Below are positions 17,446 through 25,390 of a stretch of DNA of 64,000 bases, one piece after another (the first letter of the stretch is position 1; every line of letters starts with the position of its first letter). Source of the stretch: JAVBTT01 sp031556035 (GTDB taxonomy: Bacteria > Bacillota > Clostridia > Oscillospirales > UBA929); NCBI GenBank assembly GCA_031556035.1, contig JAVBTT010000030.1, positions 1 through 64,000 on the forward strand, in the 5' to 3' direction. The position numbers were made by a program, and so were the translations under genes. The notes beneath the pieces were generated by a model. That model was given only the letters and a program-made list of their open reading frames with translations, did no database searches and was not told the DNA's origin.

Positions 17446-17597
17446 TGTCAAGCTCCTGCCGGGCTGCCGCTCCGGTTCCGCCTGCGTGGGCTTTGCCCGC
17501 TCCGGCGAGCCCTGCGCTTTGTGCTGAAATACTCCTGCGCGTGCTCGCTTCGCGACCATGCTCGGTTTATTTCAGCACCCGCCCGGCTGCGCTCTTC
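17446..17597 (-). repeat. Dispersed stem element, copy A2 (between accB and fabF)
   Basis: On the minus strand it starts with GAAGAGCGCAGCC (17585-17597). It contains a long stem with perfect 11-bp arms, GTGCTGAAATA/TATTTCAGCAC (17568-17578 and 17521-17531), and a GAGCATGG...GCGCAGGAG loop, then AAAGCGCAGG and a second hairpin, and ends with GGAGCTTGACA. It is in tandem with copy A1. With the REP palindromes it accounts for the whole 570-nt gap; no gene is seen. Confidence 0.8.
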
Positions 17598-17753
17598 GGT
17601 CATGTCAAGCTCCGCTCCCCGCTTGCGCTCAGCCTCCGCCTTCGCCCGCTTTTGGCGGGCTCCAGCCGGATTCTTCGCGCAGTCTCAAAATAACCTTCGT
17701 CGTGCGCTGCGCTGCTCCTTGGTTATTTCTCGACGCGCGGGGGCTGCGCTCTT
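17598..17753 (-). repeat. Dispersed stem element, copy A1 (directly after the fabF stop)
   Basis: AAGAGCGCAGCC follows the fabF TAG without any gap. Stem arms are GAGAAATAACC and GGTTATTTTGAGA, with the loop AAGGAGCAGC...GCGCACGACG. The 3' part ends GGAGCTTGACATGACC, joined to copy A2. Confidence 0.8.
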
Positions 17754-18971
17754 CTATACTCTTCTGAACAGCAGCGACGCGTTGTGTCCCCCGAAGCCCA
17801 GCGAGTTGCTGAGGGCGGCGTTGATCTCCGCCGGCCGGGCCTTGTTGGGCACCACGTCCAGCTCGCACTCCGGGTCGGGCTCCAGATAGTTGATAGTCGG
17901 CGGCAGAAGCTGATGAGCCAGCGCCAGTGCGCAGACGGCAGCCTCCACCCCACCGGCGGCCCCGAGCAGATGGCCGGTCATGGATTTGGTCGAGCTGACC
18001 GGCGGCGGGGTTCCGAACACGTTTTTCACCGCAAGGGTCTCAATTTTGTCATTTAGGGGGGTTCCGGTGCCGTGCGCGTTGATGTATTCGACGCTGCTGA
18101 GCCCGGCCTCCTGAAGCGCCAGCCGCATCGCGGCCTCCGCACCCTTGCCGTCAGGGTCGGGGGAGGTAATGTGATAGGCGTCCGAGGTTGCGCCGTAGCC
18201 GGCGATCTCGGCGTAAATCCTCGCGCCGCGCCTGACGGCGGCCTCATACTCCTCCAGCACGAGCACGCCCGCGCCCTCGCCCATTATAAAGCCCGCGCGG
18301 CGCCTGTCAAACGGCAGGGAGGCCGCGCCCGGGTCCTCGGAGTCGGACAGGGCCGTCATATTCGAGAAGCCCGCCATGGCCAAAGGCGTCACGGTCGCCT
18401 CCGCGCCGCCTGCAAGGCACGCGTCCATATAGCCGTGCCTGATCGCGCGGTAGCCCTCCCCCAGCGCGTGGGCGCTGGACGCGCAGGCGGATACCAGGCA
18501 GTAGGAGGGGCCCTTTAGCCCGAACATTATCGACACCATGCCGGCGGCCATGTTGGAGATCATCATCGGAATGAAAAACGGTGAAACCCTGCCCGGGCCC
18601 TTATCCAGAATCACCCCGTGCTGATCCTCAAGTGTCTCCAGCCCGCCGACCCCGCTGGCGATCATGACGCCGACGCGGCAGCGGTCCAGCGCGTCGAAAT
18701 CAATCCCCGAATCGTCGACCGCGAGTTTTGAAGCCGCCACGGCGTAGCGGCAGTAGAGGTCGCTGCGGCGCGCGTCCTTTTTGTCCATGTACAGCGAGGC
18801 ATCGAAGCCCTTGACCTCGGCGGCCAGCTTTGCCTTGTGCCGCGAGGTGTCGAAACGGGTGATCGGCCCGATGCCGTTATATCCCGCCGAGATGTTTTTC
18901 CAGAATTCCGCGACGCCGATGCCGACCGGGGTGACAGCCCCTATGCCGGTTATAGCCACTCGTCTTGCCAT
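17754..18971 (-). CDS. fabF: Beta-ketoacyl-ACP synthase II
   Basis: 405 residues, full length. It condenses malonyl-ACP with acyl-ACP in chain elongation. The active-site Cys is in SACASSAHALGEG, and the two catalytic His residues are in NAHGTGTPLNDK and KSMTGHLLGAAGGVE, the standard Cys-His-His set. N-terminus MARRVAITGIGAVTPVG is typical. The stop codon TAG runs directly into a dispersed repeat (copy A1). Upstream fabG ends 247 nt away, with repeats in between. Confidence 0.96.
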   Translation of the reverse strand: MARRVAITGIGAVTPVGIGVAEFWKNISAGYNGIGPITRFDTSRHKAKLAAEVKGFDASLYMDKKDARRSDLYCRYAVAASKLAVDDSGIDFDALDRCRVGVMIASGVGGLETLEDQHGVILDKGPGRVSPFFIPMMISNMAAGMVSIMFGLKGPSYCLVSACASSAHALGEGYRAIRHGYMDACLAGGAEATVTPLAMAGFSNMTALSDSEDPGAASLPFDRRRAGFIMGEGAGVLVLEEYEAAVRRGARIYAEIAGYGATSDAYHITSPDPDGKGAEAAMRLALQEAGLSSVEYINAHGTGTPLNDKIETLAVKNVFGTPPPVSSTKSMTGHLLGAAGGVEAAVCALALAHQLLPPTINYLEPDPECELDVVPNKARPAEINAALSNSLGFGGHNASLLFRRV

Positions 18972-19055
18972 TGTGTCACTCCTTTGTTGGGGTGATTTTT
19001 TTGGTAATATGACCCTGATCCCATTCCCGTCCCTGGAGGGGTGGCGGCCGCGATT

Positions 19056-19075
19056 GGCGGCAGACGTCTGCCGCC
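19056..19075. repeat. Perfect 20-bp palindrome GGCGGCAGACGTCTGCCGCC
   Basis: Identical copies occur at 22229-22248 and 23462-23481, where they form the tip of the long stem in element copies C and D. Here it stands in the fabG-fabF gap. Confidence 0.8.
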
Positions 19076-19155
19076 ATCGTGCAGGCCGCCGGGGTGATCT
19101 TTCAGTAGGGCGCGACGCCCCCGGCGCGCCGTGTCCAATCCACCGGGAATGCGCG

Positions 19156-19182
19156 CGGGCCGCCGAGGGCGTCGGCCCCTAC
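19156..19182. repeat. REP-like palindrome (GTAGGGGCC type)
   Basis: Same sequence and orientation as the copy at 17348. It follows a truncated stem-element head (TAG then AAGAGCGGAGCC) at the fabG stop codon. Confidence 0.75.
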
Positions 19183-19218
19183 AGGGAGCGGGAGATATGC
19201 GCGGCCGGCTCCGCTCTT

Positions 19219-19956
19219 CTACATCGCTATCCCGCCGTCGACCTGCAACACCTGCCCGGTGACGTACGCCGAGTCCTCGGACGCCAGAAACGCGACCGCC
19301 GCCGCGACCTCGCCCGCCGAGCCCATGCGCCCCAGGGCTATGCGCTCCAGCATCCCGGCCCGCACCTTCTCCGGCAGGGCCTCGGTCATGTCTGTCTCTA
19401 TCGCGCCGGGCGCTACCGCGTTCACGGTGATACCGCGCCCCCCGAGCTCCTTGGCGGCGGCCTTCGTAAGGCCAATTAGCCCGGCCTTGGACGCCGAGTA
19501 GTTGGCCTGCCCGGCGTTGCCGTAAACCCCGGCCACCGAGGATATGTTGATTATCCGCCCGTACCTGGCCTTCATCATCGGGCGGGAGACTTCGCGCGTC
19601 AGGTAAAACGCGCTGTTCAGGTTGGCGGCAAGCACGCTCTCAAACTGCTCGTCGCCCATGCGCATCAGAAGACCGTCCCTTGTAATGCCCGCGTTGTTGA
19701 TCAGCGCGTCTATTTTGCCGAATTTTTCAATAGTCTTTTCTACCCAGCCCCGGCAGACGACCGGGTCGGCGCAGTCGCCGGAGAGCACAAGCGTCTCGGC
19801 CCCCAGCGCGCGGCACTCCGCCGCGACCTCCTCGGCGCGCTCCACTCCCTTGAGGCAGGTGAGCGCCACATTGAAGCCGTCCCTTGCCAGCCTTACGGCG
19901 ATCGCGGCCCCGATTCCCCGGCTCGCGCCCGTCACGAGCGCAACTCTTTTATCCAT
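19219..19956 (-). CDS. fabG: 3-oxoacyl-ACP reductase
   Basis: 245 residues from the ATG at 19956; an earlier in-frame start eight codons upstream lies inside fabK and is less likely. Short-chain dehydrogenase: NAD(P) motif TGASRGIG, NNAG, and the catalytic Ser-Tyr-Lys set in ISSVAG and YSASKAG. It reduces 3-ketoacyl-ACP with NADPH. The start overlaps the end of fabK by 8 nt, indicating translational coupling. The stop TAG is followed at once by AAGAGCGGAGCC, the head of the dispersed element. Confidence 0.96.
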   Translation of the reverse strand: MDKRVALVTGASRGIGAAIAVRLARDGFNVALTCLKGVERAEEVAAECRALGAETLVLSGDCADPVVCRGWVEKTIEKFGKIDALINNAGITRDGLLMRMGDEQFESVLAANLNSAFYLTREVSRPMMKARYGRIINISSVAGVYGNAGQANYSASKAGLIGLTKAAAKELGGRGITVNAVAPGAIETDMTEALPEKVRAGMLERIALGRMGSAGEVAAAVAFLASEDSAYVTGQVLQVDGGIAM

Positions 19957-20875
19957 GCAGCAGCTCCTCCGCCCGGGCAAACATGCCCTCTATCTGCGCT
20001 TTGCAGGTGGTTTTTCCCTTGATAAGCCCCGCGATCTGCCCGGCCATAAAGCTGCCCTCCTGCACGTTGCCGTCCTTGACGGCCTTGCGCAGCGCCCCGG
20101 AGTTCATCGCCTCGAAGTCCTCCCTGGAGATGCCTTCGCGCTCCTTGTCCAGCATATTGCGGGTGGACGGGCTTTTGAGAACGCGGCAGCTCAGGCCAAC
20201 CGTGCGCCCGGTGACGGCTGTGCCGACGTCCTTGGCCTCGATGACCATGTCCTTGTAATTGTCGTGAATCAGGCACTCCTCGCAGGTCAGGAAGCAGGTG
20301 CCGCACTGCACGCCCTGCGCGCCCAGCATAAGGGCCGCCGCCACCCCGCGCCCGTCCGCGATGCCGCCTGCGGCTATGACGGGGATGCTCACGGCGTCGA
20401 CGACCTGCGGCACAAGCGCCATGGTGGTCATTTCGCCTATATGTCCTCCCGCCTCGCAGCCCTCGGCCACGACAGCGTCGGCCCCGAGGCGCTCCATCCT
20501 GACGGCGAGCACGGCTGCCGGGACGACGGGGATGACAATCACGCCCGCTTTTTTCCAGGCGTCCATGTACACCCCGGGGCTTCCGGCTCCGGTGGTCACT
20601 ACCTTGACCCCCTCGTCGATAACGAGCTGGGCCAGGTCGGCCGCGAACTCGCTCATCAGCATGATGTTCAGGCCGAAGGGCTTGTCGGTGAGTTCCCTTG
20701 CCCTGCGGATCTCGTTTCGGATCACGTCGGCGGGGGCCGAGCCGCCCGCGATCAGGCCGAGTCCCCCCGCGTTGGAGACAGCCGCCGCCAGAGTCGCCTC
20801 CGCGACCCAGGCCATGCCGCCCTGTATGATCGGGTATTTTATCCCGAGAAGCTCCGTTACGCGCGTTTTCAGCAT
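19949..20875 (-). CDS. fabK: Enoyl-ACP reductase II (FMN-dependent)
   Basis: 308 residues from the ATG at 20875 with AGAAAGG upstream; a 33-codon in-frame extension is repeat-derived and rejected. TIM-barrel nitronate-monooxygenase-like flavoprotein: IKYPIIQGGMAWVAE at the N-terminus, CEAGGHIGEM, IAAGGIADGRG and GTCFLTCEECL are family hallmarks. It carries out the last reduction of the elongation cycle in place of FabI, as is common in Firmicutes. Coupled to fabG by an 8-nt overlap. acpP, often beside fabK, is not present. Confidence 0.96.
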   Translation of the reverse strand: MLKTRVTELLGIKYPIIQGGMAWVAEATLAAAVSNAGGLGLIAGGSAPADVIRNEIRRARELTDKPFGLNIMLMSEFAADLAQLVIDEGVKVVTTGAGSPGVYMDAWKKAGVIVIPVVPAAVLAVRMERLGADAVVAEGCEAGGHIGEMTTMALVPQVVDAVSIPVIAAGGIADGRGVAAALMLGAQGVQCGTCFLTCEECLIHDNYKDMVIEAKDVGTAVTGRTVGLSCRVLKSPSTRNMLDKEREGISREDFEAMNSGALRKAVKDGNVQEGSFMAGQIAGLIKGKTTCKAQIEGMFARAEELLHG

Positions 20876-20926
20876 GTTATGTCGAACCTTTCTGTATGTG
20901 TTTAGAACAGCGACGCCCCTGCACGA

Positions 20927-21136
20927 CGTCACGTCAAGCTCCGCGCGGCCTGCCGCTTCGTCCCCGCTCCGCAAGCCTGCGGGCCTGCTTGCAGCGGGTA
21001 CTGCGCTTTGTTCCTAAATAAGTCCGCTTCGCGGCTGTCAAGCGGGCTTTGCCCGCTCTTCGCCGCAGGCGCTCCTGCGCGTGCCCGCTTCGCGGCCATG
21101 CTCGGCTTATTTAGGAACCCGGCTGGCTTCGCTCTT
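20927..21136 (-). repeat. Dispersed stem element, copy B (directly after the fabH stop)
   Basis: AAGAGCGAAGCC follows the fabH TAG directly. It has perfect 13-bp stem arms GTTCCTAAATAAG/CTTATTTAGGAAC (21106-21118 and 21010-21022), a loop like copy A2, then AAAGCGCAG, another hairpin and GGAGCTTGACGTGACG. No gene is seen in this gap. Confidence 0.8.
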
Positions 21137-22063
21137 CTACCACTCCACCATTACAGCCCCGTATGTCAGCCCCGCGCCGAACGCCACCACCAAAACAAGG
21201 TCGCCTTTTGCAAGCTTCCCCTGCCGGTTCAGCTCGTCCAGCGCCACCATGACGGTGGAGCTGGAGGTGTTGCCATAGTTCCCTATCGTCTTGACCACCT
21301 TGTCCTCGGGCAGCCCGTATTTGTCAATCACATAGTCGATGATCCGTATATTCGCCTGGTGCGGGACAAGCCAGCGGACATCGTCCATCGTCTTGCCCGC
21401 CTTCTCCAGCACCCGGTTTATCGCCTCCGGCATCGCGGACACCGCGAATTTGTAAACATCCTTGCCGTTCATGACCGTATAGCCGGGGATGGTCGCGTAA
21501 AGCGCCTCCCAGTTTTTCGGATCCGAGGCGAGGTAGGCGCCCAGAAGCCCCGTATCCCCGCCGGTCAGCACGGCGGCGCCTGCCGCGTCCCCGAAAAGGA
21601 CGCAGGTGGCGCGGTCGGTGTAATCGGTAAGTGCGGACAGCTTCTCCGAGGCGATTACAAGAGCGTTTTTCACGGCGCCCGCCTCTATCTGCCGCGAGGC
21701 CAGCTCCAGCGCGTAAATCGAGCCCGCGCAGGCGGCGGATATGTCAAAGGCGAACGCGCCCGCTGCGCCAAGCTCCTTCTGCACGCGGCAGGCGGCGGAC
21801 GGGTAGTAATAGTCCGGGGTGGCGGTCGACAGGACAATCATGCCGATGTCCGAGGGCTCAAGACCGGCGTTTTCAAGCGCCCGCCTGGCGGCGGCGGTTC
21901 CCATCGATACGATGCCCTCGCCGTCGGAGCAGACGCGGCGCTCACGTATGCCCGTGCGCTGGACAATCCACTCGTCGCTTGTGTCGACCATCTTTTCGAA
22001 ATCAAAATTTGTCAAAACCCTGTCCGGCAAAAAGCTCCCGGTACCGGTAATACGCGCTTTCAA
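21137..22063 (-). CDS. fabH: Beta-ketoacyl-ACP synthase III
   Basis: 308 residues from the TTG at 22063, chosen because GAAAGGGG lies seven nucleotides upstream; a GTG eight codons earlier has no ribosome site. It starts fatty-acid synthesis by joining acetyl- or branched acyl-CoA to malonyl-ACP. Catalytic Cys in ISAACAGSIYAL, His in VPHQANIRI, Asn in GNYGNTSSST. Length is a little short but complete. First gene of the leftward cluster, with a strong promoter upstream and fabD divergent. Confidence 0.95.
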   Translation of the reverse strand: MKARITGTGSFLPDRVLTNFDFEKMVDTSDEWIVQRTGIRERRVCSDGEGIVSMGTAAARRALENAGLEPSDIGMIVLSTATPDYYYPSAACRVQKELGAAGAFAFDISAACAGSIYALELASRQIEAGAVKNALVIASEKLSALTDYTDRATCVLFGDAAGAAVLTGGDTGLLGAYLASDPKNWEALYATIPGYTVMNGKDVYKFAVSAMPEAINRVLEKAGKTMDDVRWLVPHQANIRIIDYVIDKYGLPEDKVVKTIGNYGNTSSSTVMVALDELNRQGKLAKGDLVLVVAFGAGLTYGAVMVEW

Positions 22064-22134
22064 CGCAAAACCCCTTTCGGCGTTCACAGATTGTTGATTT
22101 GTAGGACGGGTATGAACGTGCTATAATCAATAAT

Positions 22135-22162
22135 ATTATAAGTGCGGATTTCACTTTGTCAA
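22135..22162 (-). promoter_or_regulatory. Promoter of the fabH-accA cluster
   Basis: On the minus strand TTGACA (22157-22162) and TATAAT (22135-22140) are 16 nt apart, about 70 nt upstream of the fabH start. No FapR- or FabT-type operator is recognised. Confidence 0.75.
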
Positions 22163-22180
22163 GTTTTGGTTGTCGAAAAA

Positions 22181-22362
22181 GAAGAGCGCAGCCGGGCGGG
22201 TTCCCGAAAATCCAAGGAGCAGCTGCCTGGCGGCAGACGTCTGCCGCCAAAGGCCAGTGCACGACGCGGGATTTTTGGGAACAGAGCGCAGGCGTTTGCT
22301 GAAGCCCGCGCAGCGGGCGCAGGCAAAGCCGGAGCGGCAGCCCGAGCGCAGCTTGATATGAC
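22181..22362 (+). repeat. Dispersed stem element, copy C (fabH-fabD divergent gap)
   Basis: Head GAAGAGCGCAGCC, stem arms GTTCCCGAAAATCC (22200-22213) and GGATTTTTGGGAAC (22269-22282) with one G-T pair, loop AAGGAGCAGC...GCACGACG holding the 20-bp palindrome at 22229, then AGAGCGCAGG, a second hairpin and AGCTTGATATGACG. Unlike other copies it is not at a recognisable stop codon. Confidence 0.8.
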
Positions 22363-22367
22363 GCCTT

Positions 22368-22394
22368 GTAGGGGCGACCGTCCCCGGTCGCCCG
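22368..22394. repeat. REP-like palindrome (GTAGGGGCGACC type)
   Basis: GTAGGGGCGACC and GGTCGCCCG form a hairpin directly after element copy C. A second palindrome (GGGACGCCC...GCGTCCCC) follows at about 22404-22429. With copy C these fill the gap before fabD. Confidence 0.7.
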
Positions 22395-22526
22395 CTATTA
22401 CTCGGGACGCCCGGGTGTGCGTCCCCAACGGGATAACGGCGCGTCAGGGATGCCGCGCCCTACGGGGGCTGAAGTTTTCCTAATAATCTTCTATAACATA
22501 TTAATCATTTTTTGGAGGGGTCACCT

Positions 22527-23438
22527 TTGTCGAAAACCGCGTTTGTATTCCCCGGGCAGGGGGCGCAGACCATGGGCATGGGCAGGGAGCTTTATGAAAA
22601 ATATCCGGAATTTCGCCGGGTATTCGAGCTTGGCTCGGAAATACTGGGCAGGAGCCTTGAAGGACTATGCTTCGACACCCCGGACGACGAACTGGCGCGT
22701 ACCGGGAACGCTCAGCCGGCTCTGTTCGCTGTATCCATGGGTACATTGGCCGCGCTCGGCCTGCGCCCGGACGCGGTGGCTGGCTTTTCTCTGGGCGAAT
22801 GCTCCGCTCTGTGCGCCGCGGGAGCGGTTTCTCTTGAGGACGGGTTCCGGCTCGTAAGCGAGAGGGCAAGGCTTATGCAGGCGGCGGCGAACGCGGGCGG
22901 CGGCGCGATGAGCGCCATTCTCGGCCTGGAAGGGGATAAAATTTCGGCGCTGGCTGAAGGAACGGAGGCGTGCCCCGTGAACTTCAACTGTCCGGGGCAG
23001 GTGGTCGTCGCCGGGACACCCGAGGGGGTGGAGGAACTGGAACGGCGCTGCCTCGCGGGCGGCGCCAAGCGCGCGGTGCGCCTCAAGCTCTCCGGTGCGT
23101 TCCATACTGAGTCTATGCGCGGCGCGGCGGACGAGCTGCGGAGATATGTCTCCTCCATGGCGTGGACTAAGCCCGGGCTGCCGCTCTACGCCAACGGCAA
23201 CGGGGAAACGCTCCCGGCGGACTTCGATCTCCCGGGGCATCTGGCCCGCCAGATGACAAGCCCGGTGCTCTGGCAGCGCTCGGTTGAGAATATGATACGC
23301 GATGGAATCGACACCTTTGTGGAGGTTGGGCAGGGCCAGACCCTGGGCCAGTTTATTAAAAAAACCGATAAAAACGTCCGGGCTTTCCGGACTGACAGCC
23401 CGGAAGCCATCGAAGAGCTGAGCCGGGCGGGTTCCTAA
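22527..23438 (+). CDS. fabD: Malonyl-CoA:ACP transacylase
   Basis: 303 residues from the TTG at 22527 (GGAGGGG six nucleotides upstream; the in-frame TTG at 22512 overlaps that site). It loads malonyl groups on ACP. Motifs: FVFPGQGAQTMGMG, nucleophile Ser in GFSLGECSAL, catalytic His in SGAFHTESM. Unusually for this cluster type it is outside the operon, divergent from fabH. The last residues (EELSRAGS) and stop are encoded by the head of dispersed element copy D, so the element has contributed the C-terminus. Confidence 0.95.
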   Translation: MSKTAFVFPGQGAQTMGMGRELYEKYPEFRRVFELGSEILGRSLEGLCFDTPDDELARTGNAQPALFAVSMGTLAALGLRPDAVAGFSLGECSALCAAGAVSLEDGFRLVSERARLMQAAANAGGGAMSAILGLEGDKISALAEGTEACPVNFNCPGQVVVAGTPEGVEELERRCLAGGAKRAVRLKLSGAFHTESMRGAADELRRYVSSMAWTKPGLPLYANGNGETLPADFDLPGHLARQMTSPVLWQRSVENMIRDGIDTFVEVGQGQTLGQFIKKTDKNVRAFRTDSPEAIEELSRAGS

Positions 23439-23596
23439 AAATCCAAGGAGCAGCTGCCTTTGGCGGCAGACGTCTGCCGCCAAAGGCCAGCGCACGACGC
23501 GGGATTTTAAGGAACAGAGCGCAGGCGTTTGACGAAGGCCCCAAAGGGGCGGCAGGCAAAGCCGGAGCGACAGCCCGAGCGAAGCTTGACAAAGCC
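23412..23596 (+). repeat. Dispersed stem element, copy D (overlaps the fabD 3' end)
   Basis: Head GAAGAGCTGAGCC lies inside fabD; stem arms GTTCCTAAAAATCC (23431-23444, containing the TAA stop) and GGATTTTAAGGAAC (23502-23515) enclose the 20-bp palindrome at 23462. Then AGAGCGCAGG, a GGCCCCAAAGGGGC hairpin and AGCTTGACA. A second head (GAAGAGCTGAGCC) follows at about 23600. Confidence 0.85.
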
Positions 23597-23631
23597 ATCG
23601 AAGAGCTGAGCCGGACGGGTTTCCGTTCCCT

Positions 23632-23658
23632 GTAGGGGCCGACGCCCTCGGCGGCCCG
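23632..23658. repeat. REP-like palindrome (GTAGGGGCC type), start of a repeat-filled gap
   Basis: Same 27-nt sequence as at 17348, opposite strand. The remaining gap to 23879 holds further GTAGGGG palindromes (about 23693-23718, 23770-23795, 23802-23829) and no gene. Confidence 0.75.
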
Positions 23659-23879
23659 CTGTTCCCTGGCATATGGACAGAAAACGGCGCGATGTGGGCA
23701 TCGCGCCCTACAGGGGAAAACCCCCGCCGCGAGCGGCGCTGCACCCCCTTTCGCGAAAGGGGGCATGCGTAGGGGCAAGCTTTGTGTTTGCCCAACAACT
23801 AAGGGGCGGACATGGAATCCGCCCCTACAGGACCCCCCGCCGCCTTATACGACAACATTACGGAAAGGAGTGAACTCAT

Positions 23880-24272
23880 ATGAACTGGCTGAACAGATTT
23901 TTATACGGCCGCAACGGCACGGATCAGCTGGGCGTCGCCTCGCTTGGCGCAGCGGTGCTGCTGTCCCTGCTGTCCAATATACGGGGCCTGACCCTTCTGT
24001 TCGTTCCCTCCTTCCTTTTGCTGGCCTACGCCGTTTTCCGCATTATATCCCGAAATGTCACGGCCAGGCGGCGGGAAAACGCGGCGTTTATCCGCGCCTT
24101 CGGCGGAATCCCCCGCTTTCTCAGGCGATTTTCCGAGCGGCTTCGCGGTATGAGGGTATATAAGTATTACAAATGCCCGGGCTGCAAAAAATCGCTGCGG
24201 GTTCCCAGAGGGAAAGGCAAGGTAAAGGTGCGCTGCCCTCAGTGCGGGAATGAATTTGTGAGCAGGACATAA
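23880..24272 (+). CDS. Small membrane protein with C-terminal zinc ribbon
   Basis: 130 residues, ATG at 23880 with GGAAAGGAG upstream. Two closely spaced hydrophobic segments (about 18-55) are followed by a basic stretch and a C-terminal CPGC...CPQC zinc ribbon (about 98-121), so the ribbon is probably cytosolic. Function unknown; similar zinc-ribbon membrane proteins are common in Clostridia. Alone on the plus strand between repeat-filled gaps; copy E of the dispersed element starts 2 nt after its stop. Confidence 0.75.
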   Translation: MNWLNRFLYGRNGTDQLGVASLGAAVLLSLLSNIRGLTLLFVPSFLLLAYAVFRIISRNVTARRRENAAFIRAFGGIPRFLRRFSERLRGMRVYKYYKCPGCKKSLRVPRGKGKVKVRCPQCGNEFVSRT

Positions 24273-24274
24273 AG

Positions 24275-24427
24275 GAAGAGTGGAGCCCCCGCGTGTGAGC
24301 AAAAATACTAGGAGCAGCGAAGCGCACGACGACGGATTTTTGCGAACTGCGCACAGGGCTTGCCGAAGTGGCTGAAAGCCACACAGGCGAGACCGGAGCG
24401 CAAGCGGGGAGCATAGCTTGACATGAC
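24275..24427 (+). repeat. Dispersed stem element, copy E
   Basis: Head GAAGAGTGGAGCC just after the TAA at 24272. The stem arms (GAGCAAAAATA and GGATTTTTGCGAAC) are less perfect than in other copies; the loop AGGAGCAGC...GCGCACGACG and the end AGCTTGACATGACC are conserved. Confidence 0.75.
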
Positions 24428-24463
24428 CCGAATAGCGGAGCCGCGCCGGGATCCCCGTTCCCT

Positions 24464-24490
24464 GTAGGGGCCGACGCCCTCGGCGGCCCG
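24464..24490. repeat. REP-like palindrome (GTAGGGGCC type)
   Basis: Same 27-nt sequence as at 23632. It is followed by a GACAGAAAACGGCGCGATG segment also present after the 23632 copy, so the two gaps share a duplicated block. Confidence 0.75.
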
Positions 24491-24566
24491 CTGTTCCCTG
24501 GCAGATGGACAGAAAACGGCGCGATGTGGGCGTCGCGCCCTGCGGGAGACATCCCCCGCCATTTCC

Positions 24567-24935
24567 TCACTCCCTCTTTCTCGCGAACGCCTCCCGCAGG
24601 CCTATTACTATCAGGCCCAGGCCGAACGCGCGGCGAAGCAGCGACCCGTCTATAAACAGCGCAGCGGCGGCACCGGCGGCGCCCGTGACAAGCCCCGCCA
24701 GTATTGCCGGGCGTGCGACGCCGAGTTCGACTTGCCTGTTTTTTATGTGGCTTACGAGCGCGGCCCCGGCGCAGGGGAGGAAATACAGAAGGTTTATCGA
24801 CTGGGCGGCGTGCTGCTCAAGGCCGCCCAGAGAGGTCATGTAGATCATCAGCAGCGTCCCGCCGCCCAGCCCGAACGCGGACAGCACCCCGGTCAGCAGG
24901 CCTGCGAGCGCGTCCAGCCACCACCAGCCTACCAT
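24567..24935 (-). CDS. TauE/SafE (TSUP) family half-transporter, second half
   Basis: 122 residues from the ATG at 24935, which overlaps the stop of the upstream gene by 7 nt; a much longer Arg-rich extension is antisense-like and rejected. About four hydrophobic helices with the TSUP motif GLLTGVLSAFGLGGGTLLMI at the N-terminus. TSUP proteins move sulfite, sulfonates or other anions. Half the usual length of about 250 residues, so it probably pairs with the gene at 24929. Substrate unknown. Confidence 0.8.
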   Translation of the reverse strand: MVGWWWLDALAGLLTGVLSAFGLGGGTLLMIYMTSLGGLEQHAAQSINLLYFLPCAGAALVSHIKNRQVELGVARPAILAGLVTGAAGAAAALFIDGSLLRRAFGLGLIVIGLREAFARKRE

Positions 24936-25285
24936 AGCAGCATCCTCAGCCCGCCCAGCGCCAGCAGCGCCCCGAAGCCGCGCCGCAGCCATATTGCCGG
25001 CGCTTTTTTGAACAGCAGCCCTCCGGCGATACCGCCCGCGAGCCCCCCGGCCAGATAGGGCCACGCCCCGCGCAGATCCAGCTTTCCGCCGAGCGCGTAG
25101 ACGACTGCGGACATCGCGCACAGCGGGAAGATGGTCATCACGGTGGTGGCCAGCGCCTTTTTTTCATCCAGCCTGAGCCAGCGCAGGAAAAGCGGCACGG
25201 CGACCGTGCCGCCCCCCGCCCCCATCAGTCCGTTTACGAGGCCCGCCAGGGCCCCGACGGCAAGGCTTTTCAACTTGTCTTTCAA
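24929..25285 (-). CDS. TauE/SafE (TSUP) family half-transporter, first half
   Basis: 118 residues with about four hydrophobic helices and the TSUP signature GLVNGLMGAGGGTVAVPLFL near the N-terminus, followed by KALATTVMTIFPL. Half length, and overlapping the next half-gene by 7 nt, so the two halves are probably made together and form one pseudo-symmetric transporter. Such split pairs occur in other Clostridia. Substrate unknown. Confidence 0.8.
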   Translation of the reverse strand: MKDKLKSLAVGALAGLVNGLMGAGGGTVAVPLFLRWLRLDEKKALATTVMTIFPLCAMSAVVYALGGKLDLRGAWPYLAGGLAGGIAGGLLFKKAPAIWLRRGFGALLALGGLRMLLW

Positions 25286-25390
25286 ACAATCCGCTCCCGG
25301 CGACCGGTTCGTCCATGATACCGGCGCTAATATAATCAGGCCGTATTATGCCCCAAAACGCGCCGGTATAAAGTTAAGAAACAAACAATA

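Noticed and set aside
20876..20974. 33-residue N-terminal extension of FabK
   Set aside because: Comes from repeat element B; the family start and a ribosome site are at 20875.
19056..23481. Three identical 20-bp palindromes as a degraded CRISPR or attachment site
   Set aside because: The spacing is irregular (about 3.2 and 1.2 kb), and two of them are the tip of the dispersed stem element.
24936..25121. 62-residue Arg-rich extension of the second TauE half
   Set aside because: Lies inside the first half gene in another frame and has no family similarity; the overlapping ATG at 24935 is the natural start.
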